Shown here: one piece after another, positions 47,316-59,381 of the stretch
Numbering within the stretch: position 1 is the stretch's first letter
Layout: each line of letters begins with the position of its first letter
Source of the DNA: Spironucleus salmonicida
Taxonomy: Eukaryota > Fornicata > Diplomonadida > Hexamitidae
Direction of reading: 5' to 3'
Assembly (NCBI GenBank): GCA_000497125.2
Contig: CM035318.1
Span: 1,670,001-1,734,000 of the forward strand
DNA length: 64,000 nt
Program-made: the position numbers and the translations under genes
Notes under the pieces: generated by a model
What the model saw: the letters and a program-made list of their open reading frames with translations, nothing else
Databases searched by the model: none
What the model was told of the DNA's origin: nothing

Positions 47316-50270
47316 TCACTCCAGGTCTTTATCTGAATTTAATATATCAAACCAATATGATCTATTAATGTGTAGTTGCTATTTAATTCTCTGATAAAAA
47401 TCAACATATTCTAATCTTATTTTTATTTCAGTTAGTTTTTACCATTCTTTTAGTTTATCTTTAAGAAATTTTAGACCTTTTTCTTATATATTATCAATAA
47501 TATAAAGTTAGTATAATGGAAGTATAATATCTTAGCACACATCTTCTTGATGTGGTAAATACGATTTTGGCAATGCAAATGTTTCAATTTGCTATTATTT
47601 CTTTAATTACTATTGTAGATTACTACCTAATAATTCTAATGTTTCTCTCTTTCTATAATTATCACTAAAAATTGATAGATATAATACTACATTTAAAAGT
47701 ATTTCTGAATAATTACTCTGTTTAGACGCCTCATCAGTCAATTTTTTCCTTGCACTATCAATTAATTTTTGATCCTCATCATTTTTTAATACTACTACTA
47801 AGTCTAATTCCAATTGATCCATAATTAACTTGTTATTAAATTTCTAGTTATTCATTTTAGCGATTAATCTGTCAAAATTTTTACCATCAAATGAAATTAA
47901 TTAATCTATAAATTTTTTTCGAATTTATTTAATAGTATCATTTGGAATACTACCTAGTAAGGAACTTTTAAGAATAATATTCCAACCATTTGTTGAGGCA
48001 CATCGTTGATTTGGATTTCTATCATTATATATTATTGAAAGTGCGTGTTAAACTGAAATTATAGAGTGATCATCAAGACCAGAATGTGCAATGCTACTAC
48101 ATGATGCAGCTAAAATAACTGCTAATACTAACTCTTTTGAAAATATCTTTTTACAGTCGGCTTCAAACGATCCCTATAGTGAATAAATGAAAGCAGTTAG
48201 TGTTTATATACTTAACATAGATCTCATAACATTATAGTATGGTTATTTAGAAGAGTCTTAAGAGACAATTTTCGAAAATAATTGAATAGATTTTATAGGT
48301 AAATCAAATATAATTAGTAACCCTAAAGTATTTAATGATGTTAAAAGGACTATTTCCAATGGATAATCTATTGAATTATCTTTTTGTAGAATATAAGGAT
48401 CATAATCTTCGATACTTAAGAAGTCATCAAGTTTAATAAGTTATTTAATTATTTATTACTATTCATGTGCAGATAATTGGGAAAATTTTTATTATTATTT
48501 TTTAGAATGTACTTTTGGTATATCAATTAAGAATTATCTATAACTACCATCTTGAGCCTAATAACCCTTTAATAAAGTAATTGAAGTTTCCGTTGGTGTT
48601 TAAGACATGGCTTCAGAAATTGTATCATCAAATTATTATTTGCTATCTTTGGTTATCACTGGCTATTTTATGTTGTAAACTTATTTTTAATCTATCTATA
48701 ACCTTTAAAAAGGTCTATAACCAATTTAGCTTGAAAGAGTTGATGCATATATCCCACAAATGTGTTCCTAATTTCGTACAAAGCCTGATAGCTTCATAAA
48801 ATCAGCGTTTAAAACATTCAGATATTCTTATATCTAATTTTACTAAGTTGGATCAATAAGGTCGATATGATAAATAAGACTTTTAGTTGATTGAATAATT
48901 CTTTCTGATTATGTTTTAAATCTTTCTTTACTAGCATCATGATCATCAAATATGCGTACAAATGCTATTAATGGATTTTCAGATATTTCTCTAAATTAAT
49001 CCATTTCTTTCATTTTAATAATATTAGAATAAATTTCATTAAAAGCATTGTATGCTAATAACTTTGCCCCTAATTTTGATTTATAAAAAGCAGGGATTAT
49101 CATTTATTAAAGAAATTCTATTGATTCCTACTCGGCTTCATTAAATAATATTAAATATTCATCTCTTTTTAATTATGAAAGTTTCATGAACTTATTTCGG
49201 ATAACTAATTGTGTTTATTAAGAAAAATAGCACTACTGATCTAAATTATTAAAATGTTATTAATATATTTATTAGACTAATTGTTTATTAACTAAATAAT
49301 TTTGGGGATTCCGCAATTAAGCAGTGTCGACTAAAAATTAAAATTATGGTTGCCCTTATTATCTTTATTATAAAAATAATTAAAATGCTTTGCGATCTTT
49401 AATATTTAATAAAACCTCCTATAATGTTTCTGGTATTGGTGAATCTCTATCAGACATAAATAAAATAACTAAGGAGATCCACTCTAATGGATAATAAAGA
49501 TGGAAGATTAATCTGGAATATTTAATTTTGATTATCTCAATAAATTAACCAATGATAAGTAAACTCATTGTAAAATATACACGGCGTTTAGATAATGTTG
49601 TTATTACTGAATATGAAGTTGGTGAAATTGAAAGCTAGTTTTCTTTTGACACATTAAATACCTCATCTATAAGATAGGATAATTATTATGGATCTGTTGT
49701 TTGTAATGCATCATTAATTTCTTTTTCTAATGATTTTCCTTAAATATAATTTAAAATTATATTGTATCCAAAAATAACTATTAAAACTACCTATTTTGAC
49801 ATGATTTCATCATCAAGTAATGAATATATAAAAGAAGTTGCCTGATTTCTTTATTCTTCTGTATTCGCCAGTTCAATCATTTCAATAACTATAAATCCTA
49901 GTAAATGTGGTAATTAAGTTAAAGGGGTTTTCATCATAGCCTAAAAAGGAGATTATGAATACCAATTTAGTAATAAACCTCTTAATGGTACTAACATAAT
50001 TATAACCAGCATGTAAAGGAATTTTGAAAGAAATAGGAATGTAAGGAACTATTAAAAATATTCTTAGAATGATAAAGTTAAAATGATACTGTGGGTAATA
50101 TAAGCTATAATAAAAAGACATACACAAACTAAATAGAAGCCTTATGGGTGAATTTTATTAGTACCTTTACTAGGAAATATAAATGCTACTAATAATATAG
50201 ATAGAGACAAATATTAAAGAACTTACCAATAAAGAAGATATGTAAAATCCACTTATTATTAATTAGCCAT
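47316..50270 (-). CDS. 7TM-like + RGS + pseudo-phosphodiesterase fusion protein
   Basis: One open frame, 984 residues. Residues ~1-270 hold six or seven hydrophobic segments (VLQYLSLSILLLVAFIF, GFYLVCVCLFIIAYITHSII, FLFLSKFLYMLVIIMLV and others). Residues ~280-395 are RGS-like: DRKAFQLFLQQRQ and LFNEAEQESIEFLQQMIIPA match RGS (LFDxAQxEIxxLMxxDxYPRF). Residues ~600-960 follow class I cyclic-nucleotide phosphodiesterases: YYNVMRSMLSIQT (YHNxxHAxDVxQ), SCSSIAHSG (xHDxDHPG), IIYNDRN (LMYNDxS), IRKKFIDQLISFD (xRxxVIxxxLATD) and VCQDIILPLY (invariant-Gln region). Three metal or catalytic histidines and one aspartate are replaced, so the domain is probably inactive. 7TM-RGS proteins are known; an added PDE-like domain is unusual. 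Start MANQQQVD at 50270 is the first ATG. Confidence 0.8.
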
Positions 50271-50389
50271 TTAATAAAAATTCGAAAGTATTATTATACT
50301 ATTAAGTTTAATTATAAGTAAATATTTTATTAAATATAATTAAAATCATATGAATACAGTATATTTTTTAATAAATATAATTACTAAAA

Positions 50390-50650
50390 ATGTCAGAAAT
50401 TAATGCGGAAACCATGTCAAAGCTTGCAAGCTCATTTACTAATGATATTGGTTCAATTCACCAAGATGTACTTTCATTATCTAATGATATTAAACTTTTA
50501 GTTTTAAGTTAAGATTAATAACTTAAGTGTATAGAAAATACTTTAAGAAAAATAAACTACAAATAAATTTAAGATCATCTTTTTTATATACTAGGAAGTA
50601 GTATCGTCTTTCTTATTTTATCTGCGTTCACAAGAGTTTTTGAGAAATGA
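50390..50650 (+). CDS. Small tail-anchored protein
   Basis: 86 residues: an N-terminal helical domain (SKLASSFTNDIGSIHQDVLS and ENTLRKINYKQIQ) and a C-terminal transmembrane anchor (FYILGSSIVFLILSAF) followed by a short basic end. The layout resembles small SNAREs such as Bet1 or a tail-anchored ER/outer-membrane protein, but no SNARE layer can be fixed. Divergent from the 7TM-RGS gene by 119 bp. Confidence 0.65.
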
Positions 50651-50702
50651 TTATTATTTGGATCATTCTAAGTATAATATTATATTGTAATACCTGACAA
50701 TA

Positions 50703-52106
50703 ATGAACTCATGCCATATGCAGAGAACTGTCTCAACACCATTACTATAATTTATTCCTAATAGACCAATAAATTTTAAGTAGCTAGTACCAAAAGATAT
50801 AAGTAATCTTTGTCAAAAATGCTAAATAAATCTGCAAAAAATATTTTCCGAATATGATCATTTCATTTATATCTTACAGACAAAACATACATAAAATATA
50901 TCCTCGCCGAACTAGTAGTAAATTTACAATAATCAGATGGAAACTCCGGTTAAACGCCCAATTTAGTAAGTATGTTCTAACGCCTCACTTATTTATTAAA
51001 AAATAATTGAAAAATAAAAAATAGAAATTAAAGAATTAAAATCTATGGAATATAAAATGAAATAAGATATTAGATCTAGGTTTAATTAAGAATAAGGATA
51101 CTTAAAGTAATAATTATTAACCAATTTTGAAGCTATTGATAAACTTAATAAAGATATAGAACACTTAGAAAAAGCAGTCACTATATCTAATAATAAAAAT
51201 TAAGTGCTTTTACTTGAGAAATAAGAATTCGTGTAAATTAAGTATAAGTTTGAAATATAAATAGACTAAATGTTTAAACTCTTAGAAGAGAAGACAAAGT
51301 CTAATTAATGTTTTTAGTAAAAAAATATAAAACTTTGTTAAACAAATCAGTTCTTTGATGGATTGTAGTAGAAGTATAGAGAATCAGAGGATTAAATATT
51401 TTAATTAAACTTAGAATTATAAAAATATTAAATTATAAATACTAAACTTACCGATATATAAGAATAACTGAACTCATAATTAGCAAATCAATAATATGAA
51501 ATAGATAAAATTACTGTTAACTTAAAGATCAAATAGTCTCATATAGAAAATTTGGAGGAATAAATAGCTCTTTTATAAATTCGTTAAGACTCGTAAAATT
51601 TGGCTGAATCGTTCAAAAACTCTAACTAATCATTTTCAGAAATACCAGATACAATAACTAACTTTTAAGGATTAATGAATTAAAGTTTTGATTGTTTTGG
51701 AATGAATATTAACGTTGACAATGATGAATCAATGTTTGTGTAATAGTATGGGAATTATTAAAATCTCTAACATAATATAGATATTTATACAAATATTGTA
51801 AAATAATAATTTAAAAAAGAATATTAATAAATTCAATAGTTAGCTTTTTCAGTTTAATATTTATAAGATTTTTCAATTGGTATTCCAATTATAGAAAAAG
51901 CAAGGTAAGGTAATAAAGACTATAAAAAAGCTATTGGAAGCTATCTAATTTTAACTCAAAAAATCAGTTAGATAAAAATATCTAGCTCTGTATTTAATGA
52001 TAATCAATTAAAAGATACATTACTTATGATATACGATGGCTGGGAAGTTGGAGGTATGAGAGGCATAGTTTATCTTAAAAAAGAAGGTGTCTGTAAATAT
52101 GTATGA
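50703..52106 (+). CDS. Coiled-coil protein with globular ends
   Basis: 467 residues. The start at 50703 (MNSCHMQR) gives an N-terminal ~75-residue segment; starting at the later ATG 50937 would give 389 residues. Residues ~95-300 are a long coiled coil (KSMEYKMKQDIRSRFNQ, KAVTISNNKNQVLLLEKQE). The C-terminus (AFSVQYLQDFSIGIPIIEK, then MIYDGWEVGGMRGIVYL) looks folded. No family recognised. 52 bp after the small tail-anchored gene, same strand. Confidence 0.75.
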
Positions 52107-52147
52107 TTTATTATATATTTGATATAAGATATTTTTTATAAAATTTA

Positions 52148-55100
52148 ATGTTAAAGATTTCACCTAAGTCTGTTATAATACAAGAGTCCATTTTTTAATA
52201 AATTTTACTTAAAAACTTTTCTGATGACGGGATATAGATTTAATTACGGATCGAAGCTAGATCTAATGACAATATTTAAAGTCTTGTTTCAAGTCCTGAT
52301 TCATTTTTATTAGATACTTATAGACTAACACTCCACCCTCAAGAAGTGGTACCAATTAAAGTATAGTTTATACCTCTAACTAATGACTAGTTTTAAACCG
52401 CTAGAATAATTTTTACTACTAATGATATGAAATTTTAAGCTCCTATTCTTGGAATTACTGGTATATAAAGTTGTATTTTCTAGTAAAATAAGCTTATAAA
52501 TAATGGCACCTGCGATTTGATTATTAAAGATAAAGAAAATTCAGCCAAAATACTAAAAATATAAGAAATTAGTAAAAGTTCTGAAGATGTACTATTTTGG
52601 CCTGTATATGCTCAAAAAATGTAAATAGAAGGAACTGATGAACACAAAATTGCAGTCTAATTTGGAGATGTATTGGAATTTATGTAGAAATGTATATAAC
52701 GTCCAAAATAAAAAGAAATGGTCGCGAATGCTGTTGGTAGTGAGCTTATGGAAACAATAGAATATAGTGAAGCAGTACTTCCAATTGCTATAATTTTGAA
52801 AGATTAGTAGGATATGCATCTATGTAAAGATCAACCAGTTTAAAATATCTAAGAAGTAACATAACAATAAAATGATACTTTACAAAGGCCAAATGAAACT
52901 ATCCAAATTGTAAATATACCTTAAAGTACTTAAATATAGAACTAAATATCAATTGAATAATAATATAATACGCTGTAAGAAGAAGAGTAACCTGGATAAA
53001 TATTTAACTCAGATGAATCAATTGCTCGAAATAGTGTATTATAATAAGAAAGTTCAAATAATTATAAATCAGAATACTATGATCTAAATAAAAATACTAT
53101 TTAATTTTCAGCAAATGATGACACCTCTTCAATTTTGTCTAAGATACAAAACAAAAATGTTCCAAAATATATATTAGATTAATATTAATAAGAATTATAA
53201 GAACTCAATGCTTTAGAATAGTAACTCAACTCAAGAGGATATTAAGATGAAAGTATATATGATTAATAATACGATTAGAAAAACTATATATACGAAACTG
53301 AAGTTATTCCAGAATTTATGCCAGTTACAGTTTAATTTATAGATGGAGAGTTACATTATACTCCATAGAATTTAATTTTTGTTAATGACGTCCCTATTTA
53401 TCCAATTCTGTATTAAAATACATATTGGAGAACCTTGAACTCATAATTTACTTTATCCACACCTAAGTTTCCCCCATATAATGAAAAAATATCAGAATAA
53501 TCCACTGCACAAATACTTTATTTAACTGGCTAAATACATATATAGAATACATCTCATTAATCTGGATTTCATCAAAAAATATCTAGTATATACCCTGAAT
53601 AATCAGATTAAGTCGCATAGATGGCGTCAAATATGTAATATTTGTATTTTAATATTGATTTTATTACATAGTAATAAGAGTATTCAAATTTCAGAATAAA
53701 TATTAAATCTGATGATTAACTTTCAGGAAGATTGGATCCTAGCGAAACTAGGATTATTAATATTACATTTGCAATAACTATTACAAACGTAGAAAATGAC
53801 GCATTACCAGAGTTGCCACAACTATTCTAAAATATGATTTATAATACTAATTCTTAAAATATGGAATCTATTACCCCACTTTTCATAAGGATAACTGGGT
53901 TTAGATTTGATAGATATTATTCAGATGAAGAGTTTGACTGCCTACCTGCCTTTTATTAGTTATAAAATGATGATGAGATTAGAGAATCTATAGATATTCC
54001 AGTAGTCTTCCCATCGAATTTAATTGCTGATCGTAAAGTTGAAAAAAGTGTTTAATTAAATTAAATAAGATATCCACAAGGAGATTTACGAATAAACCAA
54101 AATATTGGTAAGGTTACATAAGCTTTTAATATGCAGTTCTTTGATTTTCTAAAAACCTTGCCTATAATAGGTTTAAATGACGTCAATAATATAGGATCAT
54201 TAAAACTAAAAAATTAACCATCGGTGCCAAAAGTTGTAAAATAAGCTAACTAGATTAAAAAATTAGACAAATACCTGACAAATAATAAATAAGGCGGAGT
54301 AATGAGTTTTTCGCCAGTTTCCAACAATAAGAAATCTGTAGCTAAAACGCCAAAGCACAACGATATTTTTATTGAAAATACAGAGTAATAGCAGCTCAAT
54401 AAATTTGAATTAGAAAAATCTTATCCGATTATCTTTAAGAAAAAATCCATTGATTTTAAACAGATTTCAGTATAAGAACTTGACATTTTTTGTTACCCAA
54501 CGAATTTGCCTAGGTGCAGCGAGGAATTAGATGATTTCCCAATTCTATCGCATGCATTCACTTGCAATTCGACATCACTAAAAGTCAAAACCTCAACTTT
54601 GTTTCTTTCGAACGACTATACGGCCGGATACATTGACTTTAAGTTCAAATTATCGCAAAAGTCGGTGGATAGCATCATTGAATCGCTTGTACTGTCCTAA
54701 AGAATGCCTATTTTCTTGGAGCAGCAATTTTGCTTAGAAATTAAATCAGACGGCGCGAATTCGGCGCTAGCAAAGTTCCCGATCTTGGTTCGGGCTGAAC
54801 TCGACCTGGACGAATTCCAGTTCAAGTACGCAAATCCGGGCGTTTCGGGCACTAATATGCCCATCAGAAACGCAATTCAGGGTATCAATTTGAGGCAAAT
54901 TAACGGTTTTGTGGAGGAGATTTTTGCGACCACACAGGTAGTTAAGTGCCCTCCTGTGTTCTACATGTCGAAAACCAAGACCTTTTTGGAGTTGTTTAAT
55001 GGCTCCGGGAGGTCGATTGTGGCGTTTACGTAGGGGTCTGCCCCGCCTTTTAAATGCGTTAATACGTTCCAAATTTCTAGCAATTCTTCGTTTAAGCAAG

Positions 55101-55549
55101 AGATTGAATTTGCGCCTAAAAAGCCTGGAAAATATGAATTTGACATGAAAGTTTAGTGGCCTGACAACTCGAAAGTCAAGGAGATATAGTAGGGCGGAAA
55201 AGGTATTTAGAGGTATCACAATTTGAATGTTAAAGTCGTTGCGATTGCAGTAAATGTGCCGCTTTTGTTAAAGCAAAGCAGCGAAGATTTTCCTAAAACC
55301 GTTAAAATAAACAAATATTAGTTTTCCATGCTCTATATACAGAATATAAGTAATTAGAATGCGAAATTTTCATTTGATGTTGAGTCTAATTTACAGGTGA
55401 GCCCATCGGTAGGAGTAGTCGAACCTGGGGCGTCGGCTGTCGTAAGAATATGGTTTGAGGGTGAAAAAAGGCCAAGTAAGATTAAAGTACTTGGCGAATG
55501 CTTCGGCGCAACTGGTATAGTGTTTGATGGAGTAGGAGAACCTGAATGA
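52148..55549 (+). CDS. MSP/ASH (Hydin-type) axonemal protein
   Basis: 1133 residues. Several immunoglobulin-like MSP/ASH domains are visible: the first at residues ~5-110 (ISPKSVIIQESIFQQILLKN then LTLHPQEVVPIKVQFIP), one near 395 (TPQNLIFVNDVPIYPILYQN) and a C-terminal pair (VYMSK-like CPPVFYMSKTKTFLELFN; YQFSMLYIQNISNQNAKF; VEPGASAVVRIWFEG). This is the pattern of HYDIN, CFAP47, CFAP74, CFAP221 and DLEC1, central-pair or axonemal proteins. Which family member cannot be said. From about 54500 the DNA becomes GC-rich, with gcg, ccg and tcg codons and CAG for Gln, unlike the AT-rich first two thirds, although TAG/TAA-coded Gln still occurs. The change is not a frame break. Confidence 0.78.
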
Positions 55550-55582
55550 GTATTATTATATTTTAAATATACCTTGATTAAA

Positions 55583-55939
55583 ATGAAACCACGATCTAAA
55601 AATATTATACCAGTAACACCTATAAGACCTCTAGTTAGGCCACTAAGTTAATTAAGCGAAGTTGCTATAATATAATAATTAAAGGATGAAGTAGAACTAT
55701 TACAAAAACAGTTGTATCGAGAGAAATGTATAAACTCGTTGCATACTTATTTAAAATAAGCATAGTATACTTCCAGCGACATGGTCGAGTAATTTGAATA
55801 TTCAAAATCACATTAAGATTCATAAGAGGCAAAATTATTAAGGAAAATCACAGAGTAATTTGAAGTTATTATAAATGATACTTCTATTGAGCTAGGATAT
55901 AATGATGAAGTAGTATTTTTCAACGATTTACTATAGTGA
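55583..55939 (+). CDS. Small hypothetical protein
   Basis: 118 residues. A proline-rich start (VTPIRPLVRPLS) is followed by a predicted coiled coil (QLKDEVELLQKQLYREKC) and a C-terminal acidic helix ending EVVFFNDLLQ. No known motif. It is 33 bp after the MSP gene and 9 bp from the convergent small gene. Coding composition and spacing support a real gene. Confidence 0.62.
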
Positions 55940-55948
55940 TAACAAAAT

Positions 55949-56266
55949 TCATTACATTTATTTAATCGTTTCATGCAAATGCTTTAATAACTCAATTTCT
56001 GTTTTACCGTCAAATTCTATTAATACTGAAGAAATAATACAAACTTATTTTTGTATAATCTCTGAGAGCCATTTAGATATATTTTTTAACGTGTTAGAAC
56101 TTCCTAATAAATTTATAGGCTCGCAATCATCAATAGGCTGTTGAATCACTATATCAGTTAATTCATTATTGATATTTACTAATGATATGGTGATTGATTT
56201 ATTTAACTGAAAAATATTAACATCACATTGCAAGGTACAACCTTAAAATATATTAGTTTACTTCAT
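55949..56266 (-). CDS. Small hypothetical protein
   Basis: 105 residues of balanced composition: beta-like start (SITISLVNINNELTDIVIQ), Asp/Glu-rich middle (PIDDCEPINLLGSS) and helical end (EIELLKHLHETI). The size and strand-strand-helix order recall proteasome assembly chaperone 3-type proteins, but I have no specific motif, so this is only an idea. Start at 56266; divergent from the C11orf65-like gene by 63 bp. Confidence 0.6.
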
Positions 56267-56329
56267 TTTTAGTGTATCTATATTTTTATTATATAACTAG
56301 ATATAATATTTTTTGCAATAAATTACCTA

Positions 56330-57049
56330 ATGAAAATATCAGTTCTTGAAGCTACACTAAGAATTCAATCGGTATATAGAAGATAAAATTACAGGAATAT
56401 ATTTATTAGAATAATAAAATTACTATATTAACTTTAATAATGTGATTAAAACTATTTTTTAGCTGCATTAAATTAAAGTTAAATTAAACATGAGCCAGTT
56501 AAAGTTATTTTCAAGCTAAGAGGAGCATAGTTTCCACCAGAAGTAATATATAAATTATAGCTTATAAACTCAATCACCTTAGGTACTTAAAATTTTCAAA
56601 TACCTAAATATATTTAATCATAACCCTAGCCTTTTACTAATAAAAATAAGCATTATATGAGTCTTGTAAAGCCTAGATAATTATCTTCTGTAATTAAACT
56701 TCATGCTATCAAATCATCATATGAAATTTCCCTTCTTTTTGAGATATCATCTAAAAAATTATCTCGTTAAAAACGCGAAACTTTCAGATAACGATAGGCT
56801 CGTAAACTTAAAAAAATGTTTGGCATAGATGAGGAAAAGCCTATTAGAGATTTAGATACTGATTTTTTCGCTGCCAGCCAGGCATCTGATCTTAAAGAAT
56901 TTATTGACATGATTTAACAAAGTGATAAGTCTATTAATGACAAAGATAAAGACAAAATGATAGAAGACTTTTTCTCTACAGAATATGATGGAGAAAAAGT
57001 TGATTTTGATTTAATAATGTAAGATCTTCCTGGCAGTCAATTTGTATGA
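56330..57049 (+). CDS. C11orf65/MFI-family protein with IQ-like start
   Basis: 239 residues. The N-terminus looks like an IQ-type helix (LEATLRIQSVYRRQNYRNIF). The diagnostic block is VKVIFKLRGAQFPPEVIYKL, which matches the animal C11orf65 block VRFRLGGVKFPPDIYYKI. A basic helix (KKLSRQKRETFRQRQARKLK then MFGID) corresponds to the LEKKRKLRKIEWMRQMY region. An acidic C-terminus follows. Human C11orf65 (MFI) has been linked to mitochondrial fission factors; the role here is unknown. The match spans three blocks in the right order. Identified from memory, not by search. Confidence 0.62.
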
Positions 57050-57102
57050 AAAAGTCTCACTACAATTTATCACCAATGGTAATAATATATACTTATAGTA
57101 TG

Positions 57103-58842
57103 TCAGTCCTTTTTAGATCTGCTAACAAGTGTAAGAAGACAGCACATATAAATGAATAATAATACTCCAAAATTAATACTCTATAACGTATAACCTACTA
57201 AATTATGGTAGTCTTTAATAAAGTATTATGCTAATAATTCTTCAGTCATCTATATAAGAATGATTTTATGATTAAATACCAGTTTAGTAAAAAGTTGGTC
57301 ACTCTAAATTAATAGTGTTTTCCAAACAATTTCCATTCCAAATTTAATAAAAATAGTTGTGCTATTATTTAATAAGTCATATGTTATCTAAAATGTAGCT
57401 ACTAAACAGCTTAACTAAAGACATAAGCCTATACTTTATATTGATATTGTATCAATATAATTTTTTAACCTTAATTTCATCTATTAACAATATTTACCCA
57501 TTTTATTAGAATCTTATTCAAATGTAAGTTCATCATATTACTTATAACTATGCTATACTAAATTATTGAGCTTGTTAAGCTATTACTTATTTACTGCTTA
57601 AACAACCTCGTATTGTTTGCATTATGAATAAATATCGTCAAATTCTGATAAGAATAGTGATGAAGGTGACTTTATGTGATCATTTTCAGTTTTTATACAT
57701 AATTTTTTTCTATTTGAATGTGGTTTGATCTTGATTAAAGGTTTTTTATTTATTTTTATCTACGAATAATTTAATGAAATATTAATCTTTTAATGAAAAT
57801 AAAGAATAACAAAAACATAGAATATTAGTAACAGAATTGACTGATTTGCTTCATAGAATGAGAAATAAAAAGAAAGTAAAGAAATAACAACATAGAATAA
57901 AGGTGTTAATGTTTGTTGTTACTCTTTATTATAAACGTCTTTATTTTTTACTAATATAACCAAAATTGGTATTTAAAATAATATAAATGTAATGCATTAC
58001 CAAAATACAAAATTATAATGATTACTATAATATTATTTAACAACAACTGGAAAAGGTAAATATAAATTTTTATAGCCAAATTTTATAATTTGAATGACTG
58101 ATCTTAGTAAAACATATGTATTCGGCTATAATATACATTACTGCTATTCTGAATCTTATAATAGCAATAAAATATTAGGGTAAATATGTTAAAACATGTT
58201 ACTAAAATCATTTTATTAATAAAAAAGATATTCTATAAAAGATATTGATACGATGGTCATTAAGGTCAAAAATATTCTAGTAAAAACCATCTGTCGTTTT
58301 AATGGATGTTAAAAGACCCACTAATAACAAATTATAGATTATGGGAAAACTAAGGATAAGAATTGTTAATTACTTGTACTAAGTAGAAAGAATAATATAT
58401 TTGATAAGAAAACATTTTAATGAACTAGTGCATCTATATATAGCATAAAATTTAATATCTCAAAATGTGAAATAATATTTGGTACATAATAAATGAATAA
58501 ATTATTACTTGTAGTCATACAAACTACTAATACAGTTAATATCTAAAAAAAATTATATCTATTTGGTGGAATAAATTTAGATAATTTAATCAATTACAAG
58601 TAAAGAGTTAATGAAATTAAACTTTCAAGTAATGAATACCAAAGAAACTATAAAATTTAATGAGAAGCAAAAAATTTTCTATATTAATGTTATATTCCTT
58701 GAATTAACGAGAGATTATTTTACAATAAATACTAAATTGATAAACTATTTTGGTCTTAAAACTACTTATCAGGAAAATTTTATGAACTAAAGCTAAATAA
58801 AAGTCGGCAGCCTATAGAAATAAGTAAAACTCCAACTAACAT
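57103..58842 (-). CDS. Multi-pass membrane protein with signal-like N-terminus
   Basis: 579 residues in one TGA-free frame. It begins with a signal-peptide-like stretch (MLVGVLLISIGCRLLFSF). Hydrophobic segments follow at about residues 100 (ILTVLVVCM), 150, 180, 285 (FVFWQCITFILFQIPILVIL), 315 (LFYVVISLLSFYF) and 335 (LLLIFYVFVILYF), then a soluble region of ~120 residues with regular Asp/Glu/Lys, and a last pass near the end (GVLLFIYMCCLLTLV). The layout resembles receptors or channels, but the family is not recognised. Several other frames here are partly open and are shadows. Confidence 0.62.
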
Positions 58843-58933
58843 ATTATTAAAAGGAAGTAAATAACATAATTATTATCATATATTATAGTAGAAATTATTT
58901 GAATTCTTTTCTATATTCCACTCCATTGCGAAC

Positions 58934-59203
58934 ATGGCAAGACGTACTAAGAAGGTCGGTATCGTTGGTAAATATGGAGTCCGTTATGGTCGTGCTGCTC
59001 GTAAGTAGTTGAAAGTTATTGAAACTGCTCAACGTTAATTATATACCTGCCCATTCTGCGCTAAGGATTAGGTCAAGCGTCAAGCTTGCGGTATCTGGAA
59101 CTGCCGTTCTTGCAACAAAACTATTGCCGGTGGTGCCTATTCATTTACTACTTCTACTGGTGCTGCAGTTCGTGGTGCTATCCGTCGTATCACTAAAGAA
59201 TGA
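58934..59203 (+). CDS. Large-subunit ribosomal protein eL43 (L37a)
   Basis: 89 residues, the usual length (~92). It begins MARRTKKVGIVGKYGVRYG like all eL43 proteins. Zinc-binding cysteines are in place: CPFC, then GIWNCRSC, matching the C-x2-C...C-x2-C finger, followed by AGGAYSF and AIRRI. It sits on the 60S surface near the E site. In-frame TAG and TAA codons fall at ordinary Gln positions, which independently shows the glutamine reassignment. Codons are more GC-rich (cgt, ggt, gct, tgc) than in neighbours, as expected for a highly expressed gene. Confidence 0.97.
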
Positions 59204-59381
59204 TTAATTATATTAAGATGTTTATAGATACTAGATTTATCTAAACGTACTTTGAATCGAGTATAGATATTAACGTAAGTGCTCTTTATGTTTATTTCAT
59301 TTTTTATTTCTTACTAATTTTTATTTTTGTAACTTTTATTTATGTTATTATATTCAATTATAGTGCACTTATAATTGAAAT

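Noticed and set aside
49882-50127. Separate small minus-strand membrane ORF, and a 22-nt intron to join it to the RGS gene
   Set aside because: Reading register 0 from the ATG at 50270 gives one continuous frame with no intron, so both were unnecessary.
54767-55219. Minus-strand Arg-rich ORF
   Set aside because: It is a shadow of the GC-rich part of the MSP gene; the plus frame shows clear MSP/ASH domains.
57477-58211. Alternative minus-strand membrane ORF in another register
   Set aside because: The register ending at 57103 is much longer, starts with a signal-like sequence and has more acidic residues.
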